In this document: one piece after another, positions 33,798 to 42,943 of the stretch | Position numbering within the stretch: the first letter of the stretch is position 1 | Layout of the letters: the number at the start of each line of letters is the position of its first letter | Assembly (NCBI RefSeq): GCF_003860345.1 | Contig: NZ_CP034179.1 | Location: forward strand, 2,836,001-2,900,000 | Origin: Caenibius tardaugens NBRC 16725 | GTDB lineage: Bacteria; Pseudomonadota; Alphaproteobacteria; Sphingomonadales; Sphingomonadaceae | Direction: 5' to 3' | Length of the DNA stretch: 64,000 nucleotides | The notes under the pieces: generated by a model | What the model was told of the DNA's origin: nothing | Database searches by the model: none | What the model saw: only the letters and a program-made list of their open reading frames with translations | Translations under genes and position numbers: made by a program

Positions 33798-35489
33798 ATG
33801 AGCCAAAATTGGGATAAAGAGGTAGATGTTCTCGTCGTGGGCTCTGGTGCGGGTGGCCTGCTCACCGCGTTGGTGGCCTCCAAGAACAACGCCGATGTGT
33901 TGATCGTCGAGAAGGACAAGCTGTGGGGCGGTACGTCGGCTACCTCTGGCGGCGGTATCTGGATTCCCGGCAGCGATCTGGCACGTGCCGCCGGGTTCGA
34001 AGACAATCTCGACGAGGCCTTCACGTACCTGCGCGCGCTCTCGGCGGATAACGTCCCCGATGCGAACATTCAGGCCTATGTCGATAATGCCGCACCCATG
34101 CTGCGTTGGGTTACGGATAACACGCAGGTCCAGTATGATGCTGTGCCCTATCCCGATTATCACGCGGAAAATCCGGGTGGCTCGACAAGGGGTTTCCGTA
34201 CCCATCTGCCGCGGACATTCGACGGCAAGCAACTGGGCGCGGATATCCGCACCCAGCGTTTCCCGTCACCGGCCGCCAGCCTGTTCGGCTTCCTGCAGTG
34301 GACGTTCGCGGAAACGAATGAACTGCTGTACCGGTCGAAGGGCTGGTTCACGCACCTGACGATCAATATGGCCCGCTACTGGCTTGATCTGCCGTTTCGT
34401 TTCACGTCGGGCAAAGACCGGCGTCTGACGCTGGGCAATTCGCTCACCGGCGGATTGCGGCTGGCGTTGAACGAGCGCAATGTCCCGCTGTGGCTGGAAA
34501 GCCCGCTGACCGAACTGGTGCGCGATGGCGACAAGGTTACAGGGGCCGTGATTACGCACAACGGCAAGCCGATGCGGATCGGGGTGCGCAAGGGTGTGGT
34601 GCTGGCGGCAGGCGGGTTCGATCGCAATCAGGCGATGCGCGATGAAAATGCCCCGCTCTATCCCACGGCGAAGATTTCGGGTGGCGTGACCAGCAATACC
34701 GGCGATTCCATTCGCGCCGGCCAGGCGATCGGCGCGAAGACCATGAACATGCAGTCAACCTGGGCGGCGCCGGTGTTCTATATTCCGGGTGAAGATCGCG
34801 GGCGGCTGTGCACCATCGAACGGGCATTGCCGGGGTGCATCATGGTCAACCAGAAGGGCGAGCGTTATCTGAACGAAGCCGCATCCTATCATGTCACCGG
34901 CCAGCTTATGGCCAAGCGGGAGCATGAGCATGGCGATGCCAGCCCGAGTTGGATGGTCTTCGATTACCGCTATCGCCACCAGTTCCCGATGGGGCCGCTT
35001 TATCCGTTGATTCCGGATTGGGCGCAGCGCGGCGATGTCAAGCTGGTGCTCAAAAAGGCGAAGACGATTGAAGAACTGGCAGAGCAAATGGGCGTCGATC
35101 CCACGCGTCTGTCGGCCACTATCGCGCATTTCAACGAACATGCCGCCAAGGGTGAAGATCCCGATTTCCATCGGGGTGAGGCGGCCTACGACAAGATGTA
35201 TGGTGATCAGCGCAACCAGCCGAACCCGTGCCTGCGCCCGCTGACCGATGCACCGTTCTATGCCATGCCGGTCTATCCCGGCGATATCGGCACGAACGGC
35301 GGCTTGCTGACCAATGCCAAGGCGCAAGTGATCGGCGATAATGGCCAGCCGATCCAGGGTCTTTATGCCGTGGGCAACAATGCGGCTTCGGCAATGGGGG
35401 AAAGCTACCCGGGGGCCGGGGTTACCTTGGGCCCGGCGATGACCTTCGGTTATATCGCGGCGCGCGATATGACAGGCGGCAACGAATAG
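33798..35489 (+). CDS. FAD-dependent 3-ketosteroid dehydrogenase-like protein (KstD family)
   Basis: 563-residue flavoprotein. The N-terminal FAD motif is VDVLVVGSGAGGLLTALVAS; the second is LYAVGNNAASAMGESYPGAG followed by VTLGPAMTFGYIAARD, which is the KstD/delta4-dehydrogenase end motif. Family members introduce a double bond in ring A of 3-ketosteroids with a quinone or similar acceptor. It follows an SDR gene by 5 bases and is closed by a strong terminator. A delta4 rather than delta1 specificity cannot be excluded. Confidence 0.82.
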   Translation: MSQNWDKEVDVLVVGSGAGGLLTALVASKNNADVLIVEKDKLWGGTSATSGGGIWIPGSDLARAAGFEDNLDEAFTYLRALSADNVPDANIQAYVDNAAPMLRWVTDNTQVQYDAVPYPDYHAENPGGSTRGFRTHLPRTFDGKQLGADIRTQRFPSPAASLFGFLQWTFAETNELLYRSKGWFTHLTINMARYWLDLPFRFTSGKDRRLTLGNSLTGGLRLALNERNVPLWLESPLTELVRDGDKVTGAVITHNGKPMRIGVRKGVVLAAGGFDRNQAMRDENAPLYPTAKISGGVTSNTGDSIRAGQAIGAKTMNMQSTWAAPVFYIPGEDRGRLCTIERALPGCIMVNQKGERYLNEAASYHVTGQLMAKREHEHGDASPSWMVFDYRYRHQFPMGPLYPLIPDWAQRGDVKLVLKKAKTIEELAEQMGVDPTRLSATIAHFNEHAAKGEDPDFHRGEAAYDKMYGDQRNQPNPCLRPLTDAPFYAMPVYPGDIGTNGGLLTNAKAQVIGDNGQPIQGLYAVGNNAASAMGESYPGAGVTLGPAMTFGYIAARDMTGGNE

Positions 35490-35547
35490 ATCTGTCTGGC
35501 AGAGGGGCTACGGCCCCTTTCGGAAAGGCCGGGATTACGGCTTATGA

Positions 35548-35585
35548 AAAAGCTCCGTCGGGATAGCCCGGCGGAGCTTTTCTTT
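35548..35585. terminator. Strong bidirectional terminator
   Basis: Arms at 35548-35562 and 35567-35581 (AAAAGCTCCGTCGGG and CCCGGCGGAGCTTTT) pair with one G-T wobble, have an ATAG loop and are followed by TCTTTTG on the plus strand and by A/T-rich flanks on the other. It separates the KstD-like gene from the convergent GMC gene. Confidence 0.85.
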
Positions 35586-35598
35586 TGTCTGCGCCGGA

Positions 35599-37233
35599 TC
35601 AGGCGCTGCGGGGAATGTCCGCGGGGGCAAGCGGCGGGTTGCCAAGGATCATGTCCGCAGCCTTTTCCGCGATCATCGCCACCGGGATGCCGGTGTTCGC
35701 ACCCGGCAGGTGCGGCATGATCGAGGCATCCACCACGCGTAGTCCTGTCATCCCGTGCACCCGCAACTGGGCATCGACCACGGCCATCGGATCGCCCGCG
35801 CTGCCCATCCGTGCCGTGCCGACCGAATGGTAATCGGCCTCGGCCTTCGCCCGAATATAGGCATCGATTTCCTCGTCCGTTTGAACGGAAGGGCCCGGAG
35901 CGAGTTCCTCACCACGAAAATCGTCGAATGCGGGCTGACTGAATATCGCCCGCGCCGCCCTGACAGAAGCACGGGCAACGCGCCGGTCGCTTTCCGTGCC
36001 GAGATAGTTCTGGTCGATCACCGGCGGCACATCCGGATCGGCGCTGGCGAGGGTGACCGTGCCGCGTGCATCCGGCCGGGCGACATTGGCATGGGCATAG
36101 AAGCCATGCATCGGTACCAGTTTGCTCCCGTTGCTGCCCACGAGCGCCATGATCAGGAGCATCTTGATGTCGGGTTCGTCCAGCGCAGGATCGGACTTCA
36201 CGAAACAGGCGACGGACATCCCCGTTTGCGACAGGGGCCCTTTGCGGAAAAGCAGGTATTGCCCCAACGCCACCGCCCCGCGCAGAGGGTTAAGATAGCG
36301 CAGCATCGAGAGTGGCTTGGTTGCCTTATACTTCACGTGGACGGCGAGATGGTCCTGCAGGTTCTGACCAACGCCGGGCATATCGTGGACCAGCGCGATC
36401 CCGTGTTCGGCCAGATGCGCGGCCGGGCCGACGCCGGACAGCATCAGCAATTGCGGTGTGTTGAGCGCGCCTGCGCTCAGGATTACCTCACGCGTGGCGT
36501 GCGCCGTGCGATCTTCCCCCTTGCAGCGATAGACGATGCCCGTTGCTCGCGCGCCCTCGAACACGATCCTGCGGGTCTGCGCTTCGGTCATCACTGTCAG
36601 GTTGGGCCGGTTCATCGCTGGGCGGAGATAGGCGGACGATGCGCTTGATCGCTTGCCGCCGCCAACCGTCAGGTCGACAGCGCCAAACCCTTCGCGCGAT
36701 GCGCCGTTCAAGTCCGGGTTATAAGGGTATCCCGCCTCTTGCCCGGCATCGATAAAGGCCTTGGCGAAAGGATGGTCCTGATCCGCGCGGGTGACTTGTA
36801 TCGGCCCACCCTGGCCATGCCAGATATCGTCATGAGGGCTGTAGTTTTCGAGCTTGCGGAAATAGGGCAGCACTTCCGCAAAGGACCAGCCCGCATTTCC
36901 GGCCTGTGCCCAGCGATCATAATCGCTGTGCATGCCGCGATCATATGTCATGCCGTTGATCGACGAACCGCCACCCAGGACTTTGCCCCGGGGCAGGTAC
37001 AGCACGCGATCATCGAGATGTTTCTGCGGGGCGGACATGTAACGCCACGCGTGGCTGCCGGACATCATGATGGGCAGCAAACCGCCCGGGGCGGTGATCA
37101 ACGGGCTGGAATCCTTGCCCCCGGCTTCCAGCAGCAGCACCCTGTTCTGCGGATCGGCAGACAGTCGATTGGCGAGAATGCACCCGGCAACGCCCGCACC
37201 GACAATGATGTAGTCGAAATCGCTTGCTGTCAT
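35599..37233 (-). CDS. GMC family FAD-dependent oxidoreductase (choline dehydrogenase-like)
   Basis: 544-residue flavoenzyme. FAD-binding motif DYIIVGAGVAGCILANRLSA at the N-terminus, the GMC signature 1 PRGKVLGGGSSINGM near residue 80, and the catalytic His in DYHSVGTARMG near residue 465. It oxidises an alcohol to an aldehyde or ketone. In this setting it may act on a side-chain or ring hydroxyl. Convergent with the KstD-like gene; its promoter region is shared with the divergent TetR gene at 37586. Confidence 0.9.
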   Translation of the reverse strand: MTASDFDYIIVGAGVAGCILANRLSADPQNRVLLLEAGGKDSSPLITAPGGLLPIMMSGSHAWRYMSAPQKHLDDRVLYLPRGKVLGGGSSINGMTYDRGMHSDYDRWAQAGNAGWSFAEVLPYFRKLENYSPHDDIWHGQGGPIQVTRADQDHPFAKAFIDAGQEAGYPYNPDLNGASREGFGAVDLTVGGGKRSSASSAYLRPAMNRPNLTVMTEAQTRRIVFEGARATGIVYRCKGEDRTAHATREVILSAGALNTPQLLMLSGVGPAAHLAEHGIALVHDMPGVGQNLQDHLAVHVKYKATKPLSMLRYLNPLRGAVALGQYLLFRKGPLSQTGMSVACFVKSDPALDEPDIKMLLIMALVGSNGSKLVPMHGFYAHANVARPDARGTVTLASADPDVPPVIDQNYLGTESDRRVARASVRAARAIFSQPAFDDFRGEELAPGPSVQTDEEIDAYIRAKAEADYHSVGTARMGSAGDPMAVVDAQLRVHGMTGLRVVDASIMPHLPGANTGIPVAMIAEKAADMILGNPPLAPADIPRSA

Positions 37234-37585
37234 GATCCGTTTTCTGCCCGTTGCATGCTATTGTCGCAACGGCTGCTTGAACAAGACAAGGGGATGCGCA
37301 ACGGGTAGTACCCATGGTCTGGCGCTTCATGGCTGCTAAAGCGCATTTTGGCTGCTATCGTTGGATGGCGGTGAATCAGACAGGCGCGCATGACAGGACC
37401 ACGTCACAGTTTTCGGATTGCGTGTCGCGATATTTACAGTACAATTGTTACCGTAAAATGCGGCGCGCCCGAAAGTGGGTAAGAACGCAGTATCACGATG
37501 GCTTGTTGTTGCCCGATGCCCTGCCTAACCCATGCGGTCAGGCATTCAGGCGTATCGGATCAGGTACCATGCAAAGGGGGGTGAA
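37234..37585. promoter_or_regulatory. 352-base intergenic region with two inverted repeats
   Basis: This gap separates the divergent GMC and TetR genes. It holds GGGTAGTACCC (37303-37313) and a longer dyad at 37433-37457 with arms TTTACAGTA and TACCGTAAA (8 of 9 pairs match) around CAATTGT. No gene is supported. The region is AT-richer than its surroundings in 37430-37460, which fits an operator/promoter. Confidence 0.6.
37433..37457. promoter_or_regulatory. Dyad repeat, candidate TetR operator
   Basis: Arms TTTACAGTA (37433-37441) and TACCGTAAA (37449-37457), one mismatch, 7-base spacer. It lies 129 bases before the proposed TetR start. Part of it (ACAGTAC then AAT) resembles the sequence before the extradiol gene at 47624-47633, so one regulator might bind both. 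Confidence 0.5.
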
Positions 37586-38212
37586 TTGGCGAATGAACTG
37601 AAGGCTGCAGCCAATCCGCGGCGGTCCCCGGGCCGACCGCGCGATGCCAGCCGGGAAAAGGTCATTCTGACGGAAACGCTGGCTTTGCTGGGTGAACTGG
37701 GTTTTGCCGGTCTGACAGTCGATGCGGTTGTTGCCCGTGCCAAGGTCAGCAAGGCGACGATCTATCGCCGGTGGGCAACGAAGGAAGAACTGGCGATTGC
37801 GGCATTCGATCTGCTGCCGCTGATCGAACCGGTCGAAACCGGCGATATCGAGTCCGAGATCATCGCCTATATCGACCAGTATTACGGGTTTCTCCGTACG
37901 ACCCCGTTGTCCAGCGTCTTGCCCGCACTGGTGAGCGAGGCGATGCATAATCCGACATTGGCCGAACGTCTGAACGAAGTGGTGCAGCGGCGCCGGGAAT
38001 CCGGCATCGCGATGATCCGGCGCGCCATCACGCGTGGGGAATTGCCCGCCACGACCCCGCCGGACATCGCGCATGAACTGATTGTCGGACCCATGTTGCA
38101 GCGCTCGTTTTTCGAACCGGCCAATTTCCGGCGTGAGGATTTCCTTGTGATGGTGCGCGTGATCGTGGCGGGGCTGAAAGCGGTCGGGAAGGCTACTTCC
38201 AGCGCGGCCTGA
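37586..38212 (+). CDS. TetR-family regulator
   Basis: 208 residues if started at the TTG at 37586, which has an AAAGGGGGG stretch just upstream; an ATG at 37532 would give 226. The DNA-binding region GLTVDAVVARAKVSKATIYR then RWATKEELAIAAF is near residue 45, after a Arg/Pro-rich N-terminus (RRSPGRPRDASREK). The C-terminal domain fits the AcrR-like group. It is convergent with the P450 gene, with 20 bases of overlap, and divergent from GMC. A repressor of nearby catabolic units is likely. Confidence 0.85.
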   Translation: MANELKAAANPRRSPGRPRDASREKVILTETLALLGELGFAGLTVDAVVARAKVSKATIYRRWATKEELAIAAFDLLPLIEPVETGDIESEIIAYIDQYYGFLRTTPLSSVLPALVSEAMHNPTLAERLNEVVQRRRESGIAMIRRAITRGELPATTPPDIAHELIVGPMLQRSFFEPANFRREDFLVMVRVIVAGLKAVGKATSSAA

Positions 38213-39383
38213 TCACCATCCTGATGAAGCCGTTGAGATGTTCGCCAAAAGCGCGCTCACATTCCTCCTCGATCACCTCGTAATCGTCGATCTGTGCGAA
38301 TATCGCGCGCAGCATCAGGTCCCCGGCGGTTAGCGCCAATGATGCCCCCAGGCAGAAATGCGCGCCCATGCCGAAGCTCAGGTCGCTGCTGTTTTCGCGC
38401 GTGATATCGAACCGGTCAGGATTGTCGAAACGATCGGCATCGCGGTTGGCCGACGCGTAGATGAACAACAGATTGTCGCCCGACTTGATCTGCGCGCCAT
38501 TGAGATCGAAATCCATCGCCGCACGACGGGCGAGCATATTGGTGGGCTGGTCGAACCGCAGGGTTTCGCGGAACGCCGCACCCAGCAGGTCGTGATTGGC
38601 CAGCACCATGGCCTTCTGTTCGGGGTTCTGCGCGAGATAGTACATCGTCCCGGCCACGGCCATCGGCGTGGTTTCGGACCCCACAACCAGCAAGCTGAAC
38701 AGGTAGAACAGCAGATCCTCATCCGACAATCTGGCCCCATCGATGACCGCATCGCGCAGGACTTTGCCTTGTGGGCCGCCCGCATCGGGATCAGCGCGCA
38801 TCGCCGCCACGTGTTGCATCAGCAGGTGCATCAGTTCGCCCGCGGCCTGCTGGCTGTCGGGCGTGGAGGCCCCGACCTGGCCCGGAACACGGTTGAGGAT
38901 CATGCGGTCGATCAGGTTGCGCGCCTGTATCGCCATCTCGCGGGACACGCCGAGATTGTAGCCCGCGTTGATGCACATCACCTGATTGGCGAAGGCGTGG
39001 TACACATCGAACCTGTCCTGTTGGCGCAGCGGGGCGAGTTCATCGGCGATGATGGCCTGCAAGCGCGGGGTTTCCCGCTTCACCGCACCGGCACCGTAAA
39101 AGGGTTCGAGCAGTCCGCGCCATTTGCGGTTGTCGGGCACGTTCATGGTCATGAACGTATGCGGTACGGGTTCGCCCAGCATGAGTTGCGCGGGGGTCTG
39201 CCCGGCTGAAAAGTCGAGCCACCTGTTGCACAGGCTGGCCTTTTTCAGATCGTCGAACAGCGTCAGCGCCCAGGCACGGCGTTCCTTGACGAAATGGGGG
39301 CAACCTTCGGCCCGGAGTTCCTTGTAGATCGGGTGCGGATCGCGCATCGCGTCGGTTGAGAAGGGGTCGTAAGCGGCAGCCAA
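38193..39383 (-). CDS. Cytochrome P450
   Basis: 396-residue soluble class I P450. I-helix motif VVGSETTP (235-240), ExxR at 273-276 (ETLR) and the heme loop FGMGAHFCLGASLA with C344. The start is a TTG at 39383, preceded by GGAG and lying 2 bases after the DUF35 stop; no ATG fits the size as well. It would hydroxylate a hydrophobic substrate, for example a steroid ring or side chain. No ferredoxin or ferredoxin reductase gene is in the window. It is the last gene of the long leftward operon. Confidence 0.88.
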   Translation of the reverse strand: MAAAYDPFSTDAMRDPHPIYKELRAEGCPHFVKERRAWALTLFDDLKKASLCNRWLDFSAGQTPAQLMLGEPVPHTFMTMNVPDNRKWRGLLEPFYGAGAVKRETPRLQAIIADELAPLRQQDRFDVYHAFANQVMCINAGYNLGVSREMAIQARNLIDRMILNRVPGQVGASTPDSQQAAGELMHLLMQHVAAMRADPDAGGPQGKVLRDAVIDGARLSDEDLLFYLFSLLVVGSETTPMAVAGTMYYLAQNPEQKAMVLANHDLLGAAFRETLRFDQPTNMLARRAAMDFDLNGAQIKSGDNLLFIYASANRDADRFDNPDRFDITRENSSDLSFGMGAHFCLGASLALTAGDLMLRAIFAQIDDYEVIEEECERAFGEHLNGFIRMVIRPRWK

Positions 39384-39385
39384 GG

Positions 39386-39835
39386 TCAGTCTCCGGGAAG
39401 AGCGGCAGATATTTGCCATGCAGGCCAGTTCAGGCCCGGGGCGATAGGGGTCACGCATGCCATGAGCGGCATGCCGATGGAGAGCCGTGCGGGATCGACA
39501 TGGTTCAACGGATCGCCCGGCTGTTCGATCAGGGGGCCGGCCATGCGCAGGCCCGGAGCTTCTTCCAGTTCGGCAATCGCCACAGGATAGGGCGCGAACG
39601 GCATGAAGGCGGGCAGCACGGGGGGATGGACCACGGTCCATGACCACAGCCGCGCCTTGCCCGATACCGGGCGCCAGGCCAGTGCGCCGCCACAGCTGCA
39701 GCGCCAGCGGGGTGGGAAGTGCCATGCATCGCACGCCGGGCAGTGCTGATGCGCCAGTGTGCCGTGATCCAGCGCGTCCCAGAATGGGCCTTCAAACGGG
39801 CCATCGCGCGCGGGGAGGGGGATGCCGTCAATCAT
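39386..39835 (-). CDS. DUF35 / OB-fold zinc-ribbon protein, partner of the Ltp2-like aldolase
   Basis: 149-residue protein with an N-terminal zinc ribbon (HCPACDAWHFPPRWRCSCGG) and a C-terminal OB-fold (VAIAELEEAPGLRMAGPLIE). DUF35 proteins bind thiolase-fold partners, as ChsH2 does with Ltp2 in cholesterol side-chain cleavage. Its ATG overlaps the stop of the thiolase-like gene (4 bases), which supports a stable complex. It overlaps nothing else and is followed by the P450 gene. Confidence 0.87.
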   Translation of the reverse strand: MIDGIPLPARDGPFEGPFWDALDHGTLAHQHCPACDAWHFPPRWRCSCGGALAWRPVSGKARLWSWTVVHPPVLPAFMPFAPYPVAIAELEEAPGLRMAGPLIEQPGDPLNHVDPARLSIGMPLMACVTPIAPGLNWPAWQISAALPGD

Positions 39836-40986
39836 GTGCCGGTCCTCAGCAACAAGGCGCCGTTGGGTGTGGCGTCGCAGCCGGTCACCAGCGCCAGCCG
39901 GGCATCGGCGATCTGGGTGGTGGCCGTGCCGCGCAACTGCCTGACCGCTTCCGTCACCAGATTGAGGCCATGCAGATAGGCTTCCGACAAGCTGCCACCC
40001 GCCGTATTGGTCGGCAGCGCACCGCTGGCCCGCAGCCCGCCATCGCGGATAAAGCGGGCTGCCTCGCCACGCGGAACGAAGCCATAGGCTTCGAGCGAAA
40101 ACAGGATCAGCGGCGAAAACGCGTCATAGATCTGCGCCACATCGACATCGGAGGGCGTAAAATCTGTCTGCCGCCACAGGTGTTGTGCCGTCACATGGCT
40201 GGACGTGGTCAGCGCATCCGCACGATGGAAATCGGCCATCGACTGATGCCCGGGTACCAGCCCTTGTGCGAAAGCTTCGATCAGGACGGCGGGCTGTGCG
40301 GCATCGCGGGCACGCTCCGCCGGGAGCAGGACCAGCGCCACCGCGCCATCGCTTTCCAGGCAGTTGTCGAACAGGCGCAAGGGATCGGCCACCATGCGCG
40401 AGCCATAGTAGGCCGCTTCGTCGATCGGTTTGCCATGCATCATCGCGGCTGGGTTCGCGCAGGCATAGTGGCGCAAGGTCACGGCGATTTCGGCAAGCGC
40501 GGGGGCAATATCGCCATATTCGTGGGCATAACGCCGCGCGATCACCGCCACTTCATCGACCGGGCGCAGCAGCCCCGACGGCCGCGACCATTTCCAGTGA
40601 TCGTCCAGTACCGGCGAAGACTGCGCCCAGACGCGGCTGCCAGCGCCCGAGCGTTTGCGCGCGCGCCACACCACTGCGGCGCGGCATTGCCCGGTGGCCA
40701 CCGCCATCGCGGCGTGCCCCACGGCAGCAGGGCCCGCCCCGCCGCCATGCGGCGCCTGCGAGAAATAGTGCAGCGGACCGAGACCGAGATTGCGGACGAT
40801 CTCGAAATCGGGCGTGGCTTCCATGGTGTAGCTGCTGACCCCGTCGATTTCGGAAGGGGCCACGCCCGCATCGCGCAGCGCCATATCAATCGCCATGCAG
40901 GCCAGTTCACGCTCGGACTCGTCCAGCCCCCGGCCGAAACGGGTTTGCCCGATCCCGGCGATGGCGACTTTGCCGCCGATGTTCAC
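39832..40986 (-). CDS. Thiolase-fold aldolase, Ltp2-like
   Basis: 384-residue thiolase-superfamily protein without the thiolase cysteine: the loop reads YFSQAPHGGGAGPA at about residue 80. The usual His in HDxF is Y287 (QIYDAFSPL) and the GHPxGATG motif is replaced by GGSLSEAYLHG with Y337. The two tyrosines are 50 residues apart, as are the pair reported to be catalytic in Ltp2, which cleaves steroid side-chain beta-hydroxyacyl-CoAs by a retro-aldol reaction. The DUF35 partner gene overlaps its stop. It overlaps the ECH-hotdog fusion gene upstream by 4 bases. Confidence 0.85.
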   Translation of the reverse strand: MNIGGKVAIAGIGQTRFGRGLDESERELACMAIDMALRDAGVAPSEIDGVSSYTMEATPDFEIVRNLGLGPLHYFSQAPHGGGAGPAAVGHAAMAVATGQCRAAVVWRARKRSGAGSRVWAQSSPVLDDHWKWSRPSGLLRPVDEVAVIARRYAHEYGDIAPALAEIAVTLRHYACANPAAMMHGKPIDEAAYYGSRMVADPLRLFDNCLESDGAVALVLLPAERARDAAQPAVLIEAFAQGLVPGHQSMADFHRADALTTSSHVTAQHLWRQTDFTPSDVDVAQIYDAFSPLILFSLEAYGFVPRGEAARFIRDGGLRASGALPTNTAGGSLSEAYLHGLNLVTEAVRQLRGTATTQIADARLALVTGCDATPNGALLLRTGT

Positions 40987-42140
40987 GCCCGTGTCCCGAG
41001 ATAGAGGAGTTCAATCGTCGACTGCAGGCACGGCTGGTCCACGCCATCCTCGCGCAGTTCGAAATCCATGGCGATCAGCGTCCCTTTGGGATGCGGTTTT
41101 GCAGCAGACAGGCGGCTGCGGCCGCGCAGCATGGCATCGGCGGGGGCGGGCACGGGAAACCGGATTGTCGGGCTGCCGAGATTGACGGCCCCACTATGCC
41201 CCGTGACCGACCAGCCATGGCCGGGCACGAGTTTGGGCAGCATCGCCTGCAGCATCACACCGGGAATAATCGCGCCATCCCCCGGCGCGCCGGTCACCTC
41301 GAGAAAGCGCTGCACCGTTTCACGCCCGACCGGGATCGCCTCACCCCAGGGGATGAAGCCTATTGCCTCGATTTTCGCGAACGCATCGTAATCGTCGTAG
41401 CGGATCGCTTGCGCCTTGGCGGATTGTCTCAGGCTGGCGGCGGCATCCGCCTCGCGCCGCAGGGCATCAGCGATATCGCCATCGCGACCGGCGTTGAGCG
41501 CGGCCTTGATCGCAGCCGCAACCTCCCGCTGCCCCTTGGCGGCGGCCTCTCCCAGCGCCAGCGCCCGTTCGAGCAGGGTATCGGCGGCGACGACGTCATC
41601 GACCAGCCCGATGGCCGCCGCGTCTTCAGCCAGAATGGTCCTGTCGCACAGCAGCAGTTTCTTGGCAGCGGGCAGACCAACGATATCGACCAGTGTTTTC
41701 GTTGATCCGAGACCCGGCATGATACCCAGTTCTGCGAAATTGAGCCGCAGTTTAGCCCCCGGCACGGATAGGCGCAGATCGCACAGCAGGCTCATCGTCA
41801 CGCCGATGCCCGCCGCCGCCCCATTAAAGGCGGCAATGGTCAGTTTCGGGATAGCCGCGAATTCCGGCGCAAAACCGGCAATGAAATGTTCCTGCCCGAT
41901 CGTGAGGCCCGAGGCGCCGATTTCGCCGGCCAACACGCCGCGATGCGCGCCTGCGCAAAAAGCCCGGCCCGATCCGGTCAGCACAATCGCGGCCACGGCA
42001 TCGTCGGCTGCGGCTGCGCGCAGCGCCGCAACGAGATCTTCCCCCATTTCCGGGGTATAGCAATTCATGCCGTCTTCGCTGACCAGTTCGATCAGCGCCA
42101 CCGCGCCATGGCGGGACGAGATCAGCGTGCCGTAGCTCAA
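40983..42140 (-). CDS. Enoyl-CoA hydratase fused to a MaoC-like hotdog domain
   Basis: 385 residues. Residues 1-245 are a crotonase fold (IVLTGSGRAFCAGAHRGVL and IAAFNGAAAGIGVTMSLLCD; NFAELGIMPGLGST near 137). Residues about 253-385 form a second domain, reading FIPWGEAIPVGRETVQRFLE, then a hotdog-like helix (PGVMLQAMLPKLVPGHGW). The second domain lacks the usual MaoC Asp/His pair, so it may be structural or a thioesterase. The domain pair in one chain is unusual. It overlaps the thiolase-like gene downstream and the next ECH gene upstream by 4 bases. Confidence 0.78.
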   Translation of the reverse strand: MSYGTLISSRHGAVALIELVSEDGMNCYTPEMGEDLVAALRAAAADDAVAAIVLTGSGRAFCAGAHRGVLAGEIGASGLTIGQEHFIAGFAPEFAAIPKLTIAAFNGAAAGIGVTMSLLCDLRLSVPGAKLRLNFAELGIMPGLGSTKTLVDIVGLPAAKKLLLCDRTILAEDAAAIGLVDDVVAADTLLERALALGEAAAKGQREVAAAIKAALNAGRDGDIADALRREADAAASLRQSAKAQAIRYDDYDAFAKIEAIGFIPWGEAIPVGRETVQRFLEVTGAPGDGAIIPGVMLQAMLPKLVPGHGWSVTGHSGAVNLGSPTIRFPVPAPADAMLRGRSRLSAAKPHPKGTLIAMDFELREDGVDQPCLQSTIELLYLGTRA

Positions 42141-42943
42141 TCAAGGTCTCCCGCTTCGCGATCCCGCCACCGGGCAGGGCGTTTTTCGAGAAACGCGGCG
42201 ACACCTTCGCTGATATCCGGGTGATCGTTCTGGGCGAGGATATAGCGCCAGCCATGCTCCAGCGCTTCGCCCAGCGGCAGTTCCTTCGATGCCCAGATCG
42301 CCGCGCGGGTGCGGGCGACCGCGGTGGGCGAATGGCGGGCAATGCTGGCCGCCAGTTGCATCGCGCGGGGCATCAGCGCGTCCAGCGGCATGATTTCGTC
42401 AACCATGCCCAGCCGCCATGCCTCCTGCGCGGAAAGGCGTTCGTCACCGCCGGTCAGCGCCAGTTTCATCACGGCGCCCAGAGGCATCCGACGGGCGAGG
42501 CCAATCGGTTCCAGCGCGGCGATCAGGCCCACGGCAACATGACTGTCGATGAATTGCGCATGATCGGCGGCCAGTACGATATCGCAATCGGCCGCGAAAT
42601 GCAGACCGGCCCCCACTGCCAGCCCGTTGATCGCGGCGATCACCGGCTTGGTCACGCCGTTCTGCCGCCCGGTCCAGCCGATGGAGGCCAGTTGCTTCGC
42701 AAATTCGGGGTCTTCGGTTTTCGGCAGATCGCCCAGATCGGCGCCGGTACAGAAGGCCTTGCTCCCGGCGCCCGTCACCACGATCACGCGCACTGTGGGG
42801 TCTTCTTCCAACTGCCGCCAGGCGCGGGGCAGTTCGACGTTCATCCGGCTGGAAATGGCATTGCGCCGTTCCTCGCGCGAGAGCGTGAGCACCGCGATAT
42901 GATCGGCAATCGTGATATCCAGCGTTTCGTACGGCTTGCTCAT
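42137..42943 (-). CDS. Enoyl-CoA hydratase/isomerase
   Basis: 268-residue crotonase-fold protein with VVTGAGSKAFCTGADLGDLP near residue 58 and AAINGLAVGAGLHFAADCDI near residue 105. The C-terminal GVAAFLEKRPARWRDREAGD is typical of beta-oxidation hydratases. It overlaps genes on both sides by 4 bases, within the leftward operon, and would act on an enoyl-CoA made by the acyl-CoA dehydrogenase at its start. Confidence 0.88.
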   Translation of the reverse strand: MSKPYETLDITIADHIAVLTLSREERRNAISSRMNVELPRAWRQLEEDPTVRVIVVTGAGSKAFCTGADLGDLPKTEDPEFAKQLASIGWTGRQNGVTKPVIAAINGLAVGAGLHFAADCDIVLAADHAQFIDSHVAVGLIAALEPIGLARRMPLGAVMKLALTGGDERLSAQEAWRLGMVDEIMPLDALMPRAMQLAASIARHSPTAVARTRAAIWASKELPLGEALEHGWRYILAQNDHPDISEGVAAFLEKRPARWRDREAGDLD

